Positions 25,657 to 34,801 of a DNA stretch of 43,959 nucleotides are shown piece by piece. The translations under genes and the position numbers were made by a program. The notes beneath the pieces were generated by a model that worked only from the letters and a program-made list of their open reading frames with translations, was not told the origin of the DNA and did no database searches. The stretch lies in assembly GCA_049578545.1 (NCBI GenBank), contig JBAUMF010000034.1:1-43959 (forward strand), in the 5' to 3' direction. The stretch comes from DASQBT01 sp049578545 (GTDB lineage Bacteria > Pseudomonadota > Gammaproteobacteria > Burkholderiales > Thiobacillaceae). Position 1 is the stretch's first letter. Every line of letters starts with the position of its first letter.

Positions 25657-25971
25657 TTGAACCGTTATTCTTCATTGCTGTTCTCCGGGATTGCCCTGAT
25701 TGGCCTGTTTTTTTGCAATTGGGCAAAGGCCGGCTTTTTTGATGCCAATTCCTGCCGCGGAGGGTACGACTATCTGCTGGTTACAGAAGGCGAATGCAAA
25801 TCCTATCTTCAGCAGCATCGCCTCCTGGAACAGCGCAAGGATTCGGAAGCGCTCAAGAATCTTGAGGCCGACTATGCCATCATGCTCAAGGAGCGCTCCG
25901 AAGCCTGCCCCTGCCTGATGCGTGCGAAACAGTCGGCCGTTCCGGGGCACACTGCATCCTATTCACCCTAA
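25657..25971 (+). CDS. Small secreted Cys-containing protein, function unknown
   Basis: A 104-residue protein with a good signal peptide (about 1-23, LLFSGIALIGLFFCNWAKA with a likely cut after AKA). The mature part has Cys residues in NSCRGG, GECKS and EACPC. The start is TTG 25657, because GGGAGG lies 6 bases upstream and the signal begins right there. The last 9 bases overlap the 3' end of the convergent gene on the minus strand. The family is unrecognised. Confidence 0.6.
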   Translation: MNRYSSLLFSGIALIGLFFCNWAKAGFFDANSCRGGYDYLLVTEGECKSYLQQHRLLEQRKDSEALKNLEADYAIMLKERSEACPCLMRAKQSAVPGHTASYSP

Positions 25972-27003
25972 AAAATTCCCGAACTCGTCCACGTTTGAGG
26001 TGAGCGGAAGCGGAATGTCAGGATTGACTTCATTCTGGAGGGCAAATGGTTTGGCCCGGCGCCAGATTTTCCACCGGTCGCTGGCGGCATAATCCAGCAC
26101 GCTGCCCGATATCGGATCTTCAATCTTCAGTGCTGCCCTCTTCTTGATCAGGCGAGAAAACCACTCTGTCTCCATTCTCTTCATGGTTTCCCGCCAACCC
26201 AACACATCGCCGTATTGCCCCTTGGTCTCAAGTTGTTTGGCCAGCACGAGCCCATTGGTTTCAATTTCCTCCATGCTGCCTGACCATGCGTGGGTATGTA
26301 TGCCGAGGTGATTGGCAACAGACAAGAAGTGCTCATCAGCACAATAAAACGGGCTGCCAAAGAAGGCGGATTGACTGGCGCGTCCTCCTCCCCATAGCCA
26401 GATCGAATTAATAGTCGGTAGTCCGCGAGCCTCGCGTTCCTGGTTGATCGGGTGACTAAACAGCAGCATCTGCATTTCGTTCAGCAATGCCCGCCATTTC
26501 ATCTCTGCCCCGCCCTTCGGCAGCAGGGGATCGATGTGCCATCCGGTGGCAAGCGAAAGCGTTGTGGTTTCAATGTCCGGTTCGTGATCAATGCTCCAGT
26601 ACCATCGGTCCGGTTGCAGCGGTCGCAGGTGCAATTCATCACCGAAATGGGCGTTCAAATCGTTGCACAGGGTCACCGCTTCATCTGCGCTGACATTGAG
26701 CAGCTCGCTGCCGAACAAGATCAGCTTGTCGCGCTGAATGCGGATATGCACCGGGTCTGCCCGCAGCCAATAGCTCCGATCCGGTGCGCCATTGTCTGCC
26801 AGTAAACTCATGGCTGCCCAAGGCCAGTCAATCTGTTTCTCGATGCCCCAGGCTCGGCATAATGCCCCCTCAATCCCCAGCGGGGTGTCGATCTGCATCC
26901 GACCCCTGGCGACCAGGGTCTCCAAAGCGGGCAGGCGCAGATCCTGTGAAGCGGCTTGCAGAAATTCCGTCGAAGGGAACAGGTAAGGGATAATGAGATG
27001 CAT
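25963..27003 (-). CDS. Uncharacterised conserved protein (COG4255 type)
   Basis: The 346-residue protein has the N-terminus HLIIPYLFPS and blocks such as WPWAAMSLLADN, DRWYWSID, LPTINSIWLWGGG and a C-terminal KIWRRAKPFAL. It resembles a betaproteobacterial family sometimes annotated as related to phosphoglycerate mutases. I see no mutase or alkaline-phosphatase active-site motif, so no reaction is assigned. I chose ATG 27003 over 27057 because family members start at the HLIIPYL strand. It is convergent with the small secreted gene and divergent from the broken yjbQ gene. Confidence 0.62.
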   Translation of the reverse strand: MHLIIPYLFPSTEFLQAASQDLRLPALETLVARGRMQIDTPLGIEGALCRAWGIEKQIDWPWAAMSLLADNGAPDRSYWLRADPVHIRIQRDKLILFGSELLNVSADEAVTLCNDLNAHFGDELHLRPLQPDRWYWSIDHEPDIETTTLSLATGWHIDPLLPKGGAEMKWRALLNEMQMLLFSHPINQEREARGLPTINSIWLWGGGRASQSAFFGSPFYCADEHFLSVANHLGIHTHAWSGSMEEIETNGLVLAKQLETKGQYGDVLGWRETMKRMETEWFSRLIKKRAALKIEDPISGSVLDYAASDRWKIWRRAKPFALQNEVNPDIPLPLTSNVDEFGNFLG

Positions 27004-27039
27004 GCGGCGAGTGTAGCCGAGAGCGTATAAAAGCGGGAC

Positions 27040-27459
27040 ATGAGACAGGCATTTCACGAGATCAGCATTTCCACGCGGGGCAAGGGACTTTAGTCGTTCA
27101 CTTCACCAGTCACTCAGTGGTTGGCACACACCGGTGTTCAGGATGGTCTGCTGACACTCTTCATTCGGCATACCTCCGCGAGTCTGCTGGTTCAGGAAAA
27201 TGCCGACCCCGACGTGCAGACTGACCTGGAAAAGTTCTTTTCCCAGCTGGTGCCTGAGGGCGATCCCATCTATGACCACAGCCTGGAAGGTCCGGATGAC
27301 ATGCCAGCCCATGTCCGCTTTGCCCTGACCCAGACCCAACTCTCCATTCCCGTTCGCCATGGGCAGCTGATGTTGGGTACCTGGCAGGTTCTGTACGTGT
27401 TTGAGCACCGGCAGGGAAGCCAGCGCAGGCACATTGCATTGCATCTGCTTGGTGTGTAA
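27040..27459 (+). pseudogene. YjbQ-family protein with amber codon at position 18
   Basis: The frame begins at ATG 27040 (MRQAFHEISISTRGKGL), meets TAG at 27091-27093 and then continues in the same frame (SFTSPVTQWLAHTGVQDGLL to the end at 27459). The family normally has an aromatic residue there (GLYEFT type), so a single change from TAT or TAC to TAG explains the stop. Family signatures downstream are intact: RHTSASLLVQENADPDVQ and DDMPAHVRFAL. YjbQ proteins show weak thiamine-phosphate synthase activity in vitro; the real role is unclear. Re-initiation at TTG 27121 would lose the first strand. A TATAAA lies at 27026-27031. Confidence 0.8.
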
Positions 27460-27483
27460 CAGGCACTGTGGCACACTTCGCCG

Positions 27484-28728
27484 GTGCGATCCTATGAAAC
27501 CCTGATCGGCCTGCGTTACACCCACGCCCAGCGCCGCAACAATTACATTTCCTTCATTTCCATCGTGTCCATGGCCGGGTTGGCGTTGGGCGTGGCAGCG
27601 CTGATTGTCGTCCTATCCGTCATGAATGGTTTCCAGAAGGAATTGCGTAATGGCATTCTTGGCGTGGTATCCCACCTGGAAGTGTCCGGAGTCAATGGCA
27701 GCCTCTCTGACTGGCCCAATGTTCTTAAGCGGCTCAAGACTGAAGACAAGGTCGTTGCCGGCGCGCCTTATGTGATGACCCAGGGGATGTTGACGCATGG
27801 CGATGCCGTGCGAGGTGCGATCATTCGCGGCATTCTGCCTGAAGACGAAGATCAGGTCGCTGATCTGGGACGCAATGTGCGGGTTGGCAGACTGACCAAC
27901 CTTGAACCTGGTGAATTCGGCGTCATCCTGGGTTCGGCGCTGGCGCAAAGCCTTGGTGTCTATGTCGGTGACAAAGTCGTACTCATTACTCCCCAGGGCA
28001 ACGTCACGCCAGTCGGCGTCATGCCGCGCTTAAAGCAATTCAACGTTGTCGGTATATTCCAGAGCGGGGTGTTTGAATATGATTCGGGCCTCGCGCTGAT
28101 TCACCTGCAGGATGCGCAGAAGCTCACCCGCATGGGCGACGATGTAACGGGCATACGTTTGAAACTTTCCGATCTGTTTCTTGCGCCCATGGTTGCCAGG
28201 ACATTGGAGTCGCATCTTGGTCCGCAATACTATGTAACAGACTGGAGCCAGAGCCACGCCAATTTCTTCCGTGCCGTGGCAATCGAGAAAAAAATGATGT
28301 TTCTGATCCTGTTGCTGATCGTGACTGTTGCTGCGTTTAATATCGTTTCGACCCTGGTCATGGCGGTAACGGACAAGCAATCCGACATTGCCATCCTGCG
28401 CACACTTGGCGCCCGGCCTGGCAGCATCATGAAAATCTTTGTGATTCAGGGATCATCGATCGGCGTGTTTGGCACGCTGATCGGAATCACACTGGGGGTC
28501 GTGCTTGCGCTCAATCTGGAAATCGTTGTACCCGTACTGGAAAAGCTGTTCGGCTTCAATTTGTTTCCTCCGGACGTCTATCAACTCAGCCAATTACCTT
28601 CGGAACTAAGCTGGCACGATGTCTTGCTGATCGGCATTGTCTCCCTGTTGATCTCGGTCGTTGCCACACTTTACCCAAGCTGGCGCGCGTCCAAGCTCAA
28701 CCCGGCGGAATCACTGCGCTATGAATAA
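27484..28728 (+). CDS. lolC: Lipoprotein-releasing ABC transporter permease LolC/E
   Basis: This is the inner-membrane permease that extracts outer-membrane lipoproteins for LolA. The 414-residue protein has an N-terminal helix (SIVSMAGLALGVAALIVVLSVMNGF), a large periplasmic domain (about 50-260) and three C-terminal helices with the FtsX fold (about 270-400). It starts with GTG 27484, no strong ribosome site. The last 8 bases overlap the lolD start. The single LolC/E subunit with LolD is the usual betaproteobacterial layout and likely acts as a homodimer or LolF-like unit (inference). Confidence 0.92.
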   Translation: MRSYETLIGLRYTHAQRRNNYISFISIVSMAGLALGVAALIVVLSVMNGFQKELRNGILGVVSHLEVSGVNGSLSDWPNVLKRLKTEDKVVAGAPYVMTQGMLTHGDAVRGAIIRGILPEDEDQVADLGRNVRVGRLTNLEPGEFGVILGSALAQSLGVYVGDKVVLITPQGNVTPVGVMPRLKQFNVVGIFQSGVFEYDSGLALIHLQDAQKLTRMGDDVTGIRLKLSDLFLAPMVARTLESHLGPQYYVTDWSQSHANFFRAVAIEKKMMFLILLLIVTVAAFNIVSTLVMAVTDKQSDIAILRTLGARPGSIMKIFVIQGSSIGVFGTLIGITLGVVLALNLEIVVPVLEKLFGFNLFPPDVYQLSQLPSELSWHDVLLIGIVSLLISVVATLYPSWRASKLNPAESLRYE

Positions 28729-29425
28729 TGGCGCCGGCAAAAGCAGTGCTGTGGGTGACAGGGTCATCCGCTGCCATGGGCTGAGGAAAACCTATTACCA
28801 GGGCAAGACTGCCGTCCCTGTTCTTGTTGACGTCAACCTGGAAGTCCGCCGGGGAGAGACACTTGCCATTGTCGGTGCGTCTGGTTCCGGCAAGTCCACC
28901 CTCTTGCATTTGCTGGGCGGACTCGATGAGCCCACCGCAGGCGAAATCGAGTTGATGGGGCGCAACACCTTTGGCATTGGCGAAGCAGAACGCTGCGAAC
29001 TGCGCAACCGTTCGCTTGGCTTCGTGTATCAATTTCATCATCTGCTGCCAGAGTTTTCCGCTCAGGAAAACGTTGCCATGCCGATGCTGATTCGCCGCAT
29101 GGGGGTAACAGAAGCAATGGAAATTTCTGCCTCGATGCTGGAAAAAGTCGGGTTGGGCCACCGCCTTGCGCATCGCCCGGGTGAGCTGTCGGGCGGTGAA
29201 CGGCAGCGTGCAGCGATTGCACGTGCCCTTGTTACCCATCCTGCCTGCGTGTTGGCAGATGAACCCACTGGCAATCTCGATCGCCATACGGCCGGGGCTG
29301 TATTTGAACTCATGCTTCAACTCAATCAGGAATTGGGGACAAGTCTGGTCATCGTCACCCACGATCCGGACTTGGCTGCGCGTATGGGATGCCAAATGAA
29401 ACTGGTGGATGGCCGCCTTAAGTGA
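28721..29425 (+). CDS. lolD: Lipoprotein-releasing ABC transporter ATPase LolD
   Basis: The 234-residue ATPase powers LolC/E. It shows Walker A GASGSGKST (about 48), the Q-loop FVYQFHHLLPEFSAQENV, the ABC signature LSGGERQR (about 155), Walker B VLADEPTGNLD and the switch His in IVTHD. The start is ATG 28721, inside the end of lolC (8-base overlap), which couples their translation. The MacB/LolD-type motif LPEFSAQENV supports the assignment to lipoprotein release. Confidence 0.95.
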   Translation: MNNGAGKSSAVGDRVIRCHGLRKTYYQGKTAVPVLVDVNLEVRRGETLAIVGASGSGKSTLLHLLGGLDEPTAGEIELMGRNTFGIGEAERCELRNRSLGFVYQFHHLLPEFSAQENVAMPMLIRRMGVTEAMEISASMLEKVGLGHRLAHRPGELSGGERQRAAIARALVTHPACVLADEPTGNLDRHTAGAVFELMLQLNQELGTSLVIVTHDPDLAARMGCQMKLVDGRLK

Positions 29426-29599
29426 GAACAGGCCGCCCCGCCTTTCATGGGCGGATAAAATTCTTGGATGCAGGACAAAGAGAGTTCAGTGCTAGGCTAG
29501 TCGGTGGATGGGGCCAGCAGTTGTGCCCTTGCCATTGCAAATTAGCCGTTGGTTCAGTGTGGACAGCGGCAACCCGGATCTCGAATGAGGAATTTCACC

Positions 29600-30199
29600 A
29601 TGGCTGAAAAACAGTATTCACCCATCAAATCAACACGACTGGAAAAAGGCATTTCGCTTCATCGCGTGGAGAAGGTCTATTCGGACAACGTAAGTCTGGA
29701 TGATCCGGCCATTCGGGTGATGACTGACCTGAGAAAGATATCGGCCATTACCATTCGACCGGAAATCAGCATTGAAATCGCCTCGCAGCGCATGAAGCAG
29801 CGCGGTGTGCGCATGCTGCTTGTGACCGACGACAAGGATGACATCGTCGGTTTGATTACCTCGACCGACTTGCTGGGCGAAAAACCCCTGCAACTGGTGC
29901 AACAGCGTGGCGTGCACTACCGTGACATCCTGGTTCGCGACATCATGACTCATCATGACCAGCTCGAAGTGATGTGCATGGATGACGTGGAAAAGGCAAC
30001 CGTGGGGCACGTGGTCGCCACTCTGCAGGGTTCGGGGCGGCAGCATGCACTGGTGGCAGACCGTATCCCTGGAATCAAGGATCAAACCCTGCGCGGAATT
30101 TTCTCCGCTGCACAAGTCGCCCGTCAGCTTGATATTGAAATCATTGGCTCCCAGGTTGCCAAGACATTTGCTGAAATCGAACGGCTGATCCGAACCTAA
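29600..30199 (+). CDS. CBS-domain protein
   Basis: A 199-residue protein with two CBS motifs (about 35-95: SAITIRPEISIEIASQRMKQRGVRMLLVTD and GLITSTDLLGEKPL; about 105-185: RDIMTHHDQLEVM and RQHALVADRI). The start at ATG 29600 has GAGG about 11 bases upstream. It sits between lolD and comEC on the same strand. The ligand is probably an adenine nucleotide, as for the family, and the regulated partner is unknown. It is related in style, not in sequence length, to the CBS protein at 18618. Confidence 0.78.
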   Translation: MAEKQYSPIKSTRLEKGISLHRVEKVYSDNVSLDDPAIRVMTDLRKISAITIRPEISIEIASQRMKQRGVRMLLVTDDKDDIVGLITSTDLLGEKPLQLVQQRGVHYRDILVRDIMTHHDQLEVMCMDDVEKATVGHVVATLQGSGRQHALVADRIPGIKDQTLRGIFSAAQVARQLDIEIIGSQVAKTFAEIERLIRT

Positions 30200-30257
30200 A
30201 GGAAGCATCGGCTTTCGTTGCGGGTGACCGGTTTTCCACAAAGGCCGCTTCATCGGT

Positions 30258-32627
30258 GTGAGGATTAATCTTCTCGCATTCGCTTTGGGTGTGTGGCTGC
30301 TGCAACAGCAGGCCCAACTCCCGGATCCCCACTATCTCTGGTTTCTGCCCGTGGCCGCCACCGTGTTGTGGCTGCCACCGCTTTCAAACACCCACGCGGA
30401 CATGCTCAGGCGTGCAGGCATTGCCTTGCTATGCGGTGGGCTTGGCTTTGCCTGGGCTGCGTGGCGAGCTGATCACCGGTTGTCGGATGAACTGCCGGCC
30501 CAGTGGCAGGGTGCGGATATTGTTCTTTCCGGGGTCATTGCCGGATTGCCAGACAGGGATACTTATGGCGAGCGATTCGATTTTGATGTCGAGCGGGTTT
30601 CAACATCAGGAGCAAGAGTCCCCCATCACATTCGTCTCTCCTGGCCCAACCCTGAACGCGATAGCAAAACCACACTGCATAGGGTGAAGGCAGGTGAGCG
30701 CTGGCGGTTTACGGTCAGGCTCAAGCGGCCCCATGGCACCAGTAATCCGGATGGGTTCGATGTGGAAGCCTGGCTGCTGGAGCGGAACATCCGTGCCAGC
30801 GGGTATGTCAGACCAAGGGCCGAATCAAGGCGCCTTGATGAATTGGCAAATCATCCGGTTTACTGGGTTCAGCGGATTCGGGATGAAATCCGCCAGCGTG
30901 TTTTCATTACCCTGGGCGAAGAAACGAAACAGGCAGGCCTGATCGCTGCCTTGACCGTTGGCGACCAGAATGCGATTCCCGGTGAAGGCTGGAGAGTGTT
31001 CAACAGAACAGGCACTTCGCATCTTGTCAGTATTTCAGGGCTTCATGTCACCTTCTTCGCCGTCTTGGTGATGTGGATGGTCAATGGCATCTGGCGGCGG
31101 ATTCCGGCAGTGACCTTGCGGATTCCTGCCGGCAAGGCAGCACTGACCGCCGGACTGGTGGCCGCATTTTTCTATGTCTGTCTGGCAGGCTTTCAGGTGC
31201 CGGCGCAGCGCACGCTCTACATGCTTGCCGTCGTTGCGGTGTCGCTCTGGCTGGAGCGTCGACCTCGACCCTCGTCGACCCTGCTTGTCGCATTGTGCGT
31301 TGTTCTGCTCGTCGATCCCTGGGCGGTACTGGCTACCGGCTTCTGGTTGTCGTTTGGCGCGGTTGCGGCCATCCTGTTTGTCAGCAGCGGAAATGTCATG
31401 CAGACCGGCAAATTGGAAGCATGGGTTCAAACCCAATGGGCAGTCACGCTGGCTCTGGCCCCTGCACTGATTCTGCTGTTTCACCAGATTCCGCTGGTTT
31501 CGCCACTGGCCAATGCGTTTGCGATTCCGGTCGTCAGCTGGGTCATGGTTCCACTTGCCTTGATCGGTGTGGTCTTTTCCCCGGCCTGGCATGTAGCTGC
31601 CTGGGTAGGGGACTGGGTGCAGGCTATCCTGGCCGGGCTTGCTGCTCAGCCTTGGGCGGTATGGCATCTAGCCACGCCTCAGCCGATTGCCATCGTGCTT
31701 GGCTTGATCGGCATTATCTGGCTGCTGTTGCCCCGGGGAATGCCAGCCAAATATCTTGGAGCGTTACTCTGCCTGCCACTGATATTTCCCGTGAACGAGC
31801 ATCCTGAACCCCGTGAGGCCAGAGTTGAAGTATTGGACGTGGGGCAGGGTACGGCGGTTCTCATTCGGACTACCCACCATGCATTGCTCTACGATGCCGG
31901 CCCGGCATTTGGCGACGCCAATGCAGGTGAGCGCATTGTGTTGCCACGATTATTTGGCGAAGGCCTGGAAAAGCTGGATGGCCTGATTCTGACCCATGAT
32001 GACCTCGATCATACCGGCGGCGCACCTTCCGTGCTGCGCGACATGAATGTGGGCTGGATCGCCACTTCCCTTCCTCCCGAGCGGCCCATGTTCGAGGGAA
32101 TGCAGGTCACGCGCTGCTTGCGTGGCCAGCATTGGCAATGGGATGGCGTGCAATTTGAAATCATAAATCCTCCTGCGACTGCGTACACCGAGCAGCGCAA
32201 GGACAACAAGATGGGATGCGTGCTGAAGGTAACGGCCGCCGGCAAGGGCCTGGTGCTGGCCGCCGATGCGGAGCGCCCTGCAGAAGAGGAAATGCTTGCA
32301 GCGGAGCCGGGCAAGCTTAAAGCCGATGTGCTGATGGCCGGACACCATGGCAGCAAGACTTCTTCCATCCAGGAATTCATTGACGCGGTTGGCGCGAAGC
32401 AAGTCATTTTCACGATGGGTTACCGTAACCGCTATGGTCATCCGCACTGGTCGGTGGTGAACCGGTTCCGGGCTGCCGGGGCGCAGCTTTATCGCACCGA
32501 CCGTGCTGGAGAATTGAGCTTCAAGCTTTCATCGGCAGAACCTAAACTCGTTGGGTGGCGGCAAGCCCACCAGCGTTATTGGCAGGACCCGGTAAAGGAA
32601 GATGGGATAATCAGCCCTGATGAATGA
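30258..32627 (+). CDS. comEC: DNA internalisation protein ComEC/Rec2
   Basis: ComEC forms the inner-membrane channel for single-stranded DNA uptake in transformation. The 789-residue protein has an N-terminal DUF4131 region (about 1-200), the polytopic competence domain (about 215-500, with TSHLVSISGLHVTFFAVL and LAGFQVPAQRTLYML) and a C-terminal metallo-beta-lactamase domain (about 520-770, VLDVGQGTAVLIRT, LTHDDLDHTGG, AGHHGSKTSS). It starts with GTG 30258. It overlaps relA by 8 bases. No other competence genes are in the window. Confidence 0.93.
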   Translation: MRINLLAFALGVWLLQQQAQLPDPHYLWFLPVAATVLWLPPLSNTHADMLRRAGIALLCGGLGFAWAAWRADHRLSDELPAQWQGADIVLSGVIAGLPDRDTYGERFDFDVERVSTSGARVPHHIRLSWPNPERDSKTTLHRVKAGERWRFTVRLKRPHGTSNPDGFDVEAWLLERNIRASGYVRPRAESRRLDELANHPVYWVQRIRDEIRQRVFITLGEETKQAGLIAALTVGDQNAIPGEGWRVFNRTGTSHLVSISGLHVTFFAVLVMWMVNGIWRRIPAVTLRIPAGKAALTAGLVAAFFYVCLAGFQVPAQRTLYMLAVVAVSLWLERRPRPSSTLLVALCVVLLVDPWAVLATGFWLSFGAVAAILFVSSGNVMQTGKLEAWVQTQWAVTLALAPALILLFHQIPLVSPLANAFAIPVVSWVMVPLALIGVVFSPAWHVAAWVGDWVQAILAGLAAQPWAVWHLATPQPIAIVLGLIGIIWLLLPRGMPAKYLGALLCLPLIFPVNEHPEPREARVEVLDVGQGTAVLIRTTHHALLYDAGPAFGDANAGERIVLPRLFGEGLEKLDGLILTHDDLDHTGGAPSVLRDMNVGWIATSLPPERPMFEGMQVTRCLRGQHWQWDGVQFEIINPPATAYTEQRKDNKMGCVLKVTAAGKGLVLAADAERPAEEEMLAAEPGKLKADVLMAGHHGSKTSSIQEFIDAVGAKQVIFTMGYRNRYGHPHWSVVNRFRAAGAQLYRTDRAGELSFKLSSAEPKLVGWRQAHQRYWQDPVKEDGIISPDE

Positions 32628-34779
32628 AAGCAAACCCATTTGTAACGGCATAATTGATCTGGATCCGGCACGCGTGCGGCTGTCAGAAGCATTCGGTCAG
32701 CCCGTGCCTGCTGATATAGAGCGCGCTCTGCGACTGGCGCAAGACGAACTAAAGGTCCGGCTTACTTCCATCGGTGGCAATCTGTTTGCCCATGCCCTGG
32801 GCACTGCGCTGATCGTGGCAGACCTCAAGCTGGGCCCCGATCCGGTGATCGCCGCCTTGCTGTTTCCCATTGCGGAATCGCATGCAGATGCGCTGATCGA
32901 ATTCGGTCCGGCGGGTGAGCTGGCGCGTGCAGTAGCGGCCATGGCACGCATTGAGGTACTGGCCCACAGCAATCAGGATCCAGATGTCGATGTCCAGGCG
33001 CACACCGAATCGCTGCGCCAGATGGTGCTGGCCATGGTACAGGATGTTCGCGCCGTGCTGGTCAAGCTGGCGGAGCGCACGCATGCCCTGCGCTGCGTGG
33101 CCAAAGCGGATGAGTCGCTGCGCTACCAGCTCGGCCGCCAGACGCGTGATCTGTTTGCGCCGCTCGCCAATCGCCTCGGAGTATGGCAGATCAAGTGGGA
33201 AATGGAGGATTGGGCCTGCCGTTATCTGGATGGCGACACCTATAAGCGCATCGCCGTTCTGCTGGACGAAAAGCGCGGCGACCGCGAGCGTTACATCGAA
33301 GAAGTGATCGCCACCCTCAAATCGGAACTGAAAAAGCACGGCGTCCAGGGCGAAGTGATGGGCCGGCCCAAGCATATCGCCAGCATCATCAACAAGATGC
33401 GGCGCAAGGACCTGGGTTTCGAGCAGCTCTATGACATCCGCGCCGTTCGCGTACTCGTTGAAAAAGAAGCTGACTGCTACACCGTGCTGGGCGTCGTTCA
33501 TAACCTGTGGCAGCCGATTCCCAGCGAGTTCGATGATTACATATCCCATCCAAAGAGCAACGACTACCGTTCGCTGCATACCGCTGTCATCGGTCCGGAG
33601 CGGCGTGCCCTGGAAGTGCAGATTCGAACGGTTGAGATGCACAAGCACGCCGAGCTGGGTGTGGCCGCGCACTGGCGCTACAAGGAAGGTGGCAAGACCG
33701 ATGCGCGCATGGAGGAAAAGATTGCCTGGTTGAGGCAGTTGCTGGACTGGAAGGACGATGTGGCCGATGCCGGCGAATTTGCCGAACAGTTTCGCACCGA
33801 GCTGTTCCAGGACCAGGTCTATGTGTTGACGCCCTTGGGTCGCGTCATCAGCCTGGAGCGCGGCGCCACGCCCATCGATTTTGCCTATGCCTTGCATACC
33901 GATCTGGGTCACCGCTGCCGCGGTGCCCGCGTAGACGGGGTCATGGTTCCACTCAACACGCCGCTGGAAAACGGGCAGCGCGTGGAAGTGATGGCGGTCA
34001 AGCAAGGTGGGCCCAGCCGCGACTGGCTCAATTCCAATCTTGGCTATCTCAAGACACACCGTGCCAGATCCAAGGTGCGCACCTGGTTCAAGCAGCGCGA
34101 CCAGGGCGAACTGACTCAGCTGGGGCGCGCCCAGCTCGACAAGGAACTCAAGCGCATGGGCAGTTCCGCCGTGCCGCAGGACAAGCTTGCCCAGGCGCTT
34201 AAGTTCAACAGCGTGGATGAATTCCTTGCCGCCCTGGGTCGTGGCGATGTCGGCCCGCAAATCCTTGCCCAGGCCGTGCGCGAACTCGGCGTTGCAACTG
34301 CTGCTCCGCTCATCACTCTCAAGACGCGGGCGCGCGTCGCCAGTCCTTCCGGCGTCATTGTCGAAGGTCTGGGCAGCGTGCCGCTTACTCTGGCGCGCTG
34401 CTGCAAGCCTGCGCCACCCGATTCCATTGTTGCCTACACCACCGTGGGCCGTGGCGTCACCATACATCGCCAGGCCTGCCCCAATCTGGCCAAATACAAT
34501 CCCGATCGCATCCTGCGCGCCACCTGGGCTGAGGCCCGATCGGAAGGCGGCTTCACCATCGATGTCCGCCTCAAGGCATTCGATCGTCAGGGTCTGCTGC
34601 GCGACGTATCAGACATCTTCACCAAGGAGCGGGTGGACGTGCTCAGGGTGAATACTGAATCAATTGGTGAATATGCCAACATGAAACTGACCGTGCGGGT
34701 AAAGGAAGCTGCCCAGATCGGCCGCCTCATCAACAAGCTAGGGCAGGTGCAGAGCGTGATTGAGGTGGCACGGCGATAG
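32620..34779 (+). CDS. relA: GTP pyrophosphokinase RelA (synthetase-only long RSH)
   Basis: RelA makes (p)ppGpp on starved ribosomes. The 719-residue protein has an N-terminal HD domain that has lost the HD catalytic pair (FAHALGTALIVADLKLG and AALLFPIAESH where hydrolases keep HD), so it should not hydrolyse. The synthetase domain (about 240-360) has GRPKHIASIINKMRRKDLG and the EFDDYI motif near residue 303, the ExDD signature of RelA rather than RxKD of SpoT. TGS (about 400-460), a Zn/helical region with RCCKPAPPD (about 590) and a C-terminal ACT domain follow. The genome should also have a spoT gene elsewhere. Confidence 0.94.
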   Translation: MNESKPICNGIIDLDPARVRLSEAFGQPVPADIERALRLAQDELKVRLTSIGGNLFAHALGTALIVADLKLGPDPVIAALLFPIAESHADALIEFGPAGELARAVAAMARIEVLAHSNQDPDVDVQAHTESLRQMVLAMVQDVRAVLVKLAERTHALRCVAKADESLRYQLGRQTRDLFAPLANRLGVWQIKWEMEDWACRYLDGDTYKRIAVLLDEKRGDRERYIEEVIATLKSELKKHGVQGEVMGRPKHIASIINKMRRKDLGFEQLYDIRAVRVLVEKEADCYTVLGVVHNLWQPIPSEFDDYISHPKSNDYRSLHTAVIGPERRALEVQIRTVEMHKHAELGVAAHWRYKEGGKTDARMEEKIAWLRQLLDWKDDVADAGEFAEQFRTELFQDQVYVLTPLGRVISLERGATPIDFAYALHTDLGHRCRGARVDGVMVPLNTPLENGQRVEVMAVKQGGPSRDWLNSNLGYLKTHRARSKVRTWFKQRDQGELTQLGRAQLDKELKRMGSSAVPQDKLAQALKFNSVDEFLAALGRGDVGPQILAQAVRELGVATAAPLITLKTRARVASPSGVIVEGLGSVPLTLARCCKPAPPDSIVAYTTVGRGVTIHRQACPNLAKYNPDRILRATWAEARSEGGFTIDVRLKAFDRQGLLRDVSDIFTKERVDVLRVNTESIGEYANMKLTVRVKEAAQIGRLINKLGQVQSVIEVARR

Positions 34780-34801
34780 TTCTCAAAGTACATGGACCAT
34801 C

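Noticed and set aside
32749..34467. 572-codon minus-strand frame inside relA
   Set aside because: Long antisense frames are common opposite GC-rich genes. RelA is fully conserved on the plus strand and the antisense product resembles nothing.
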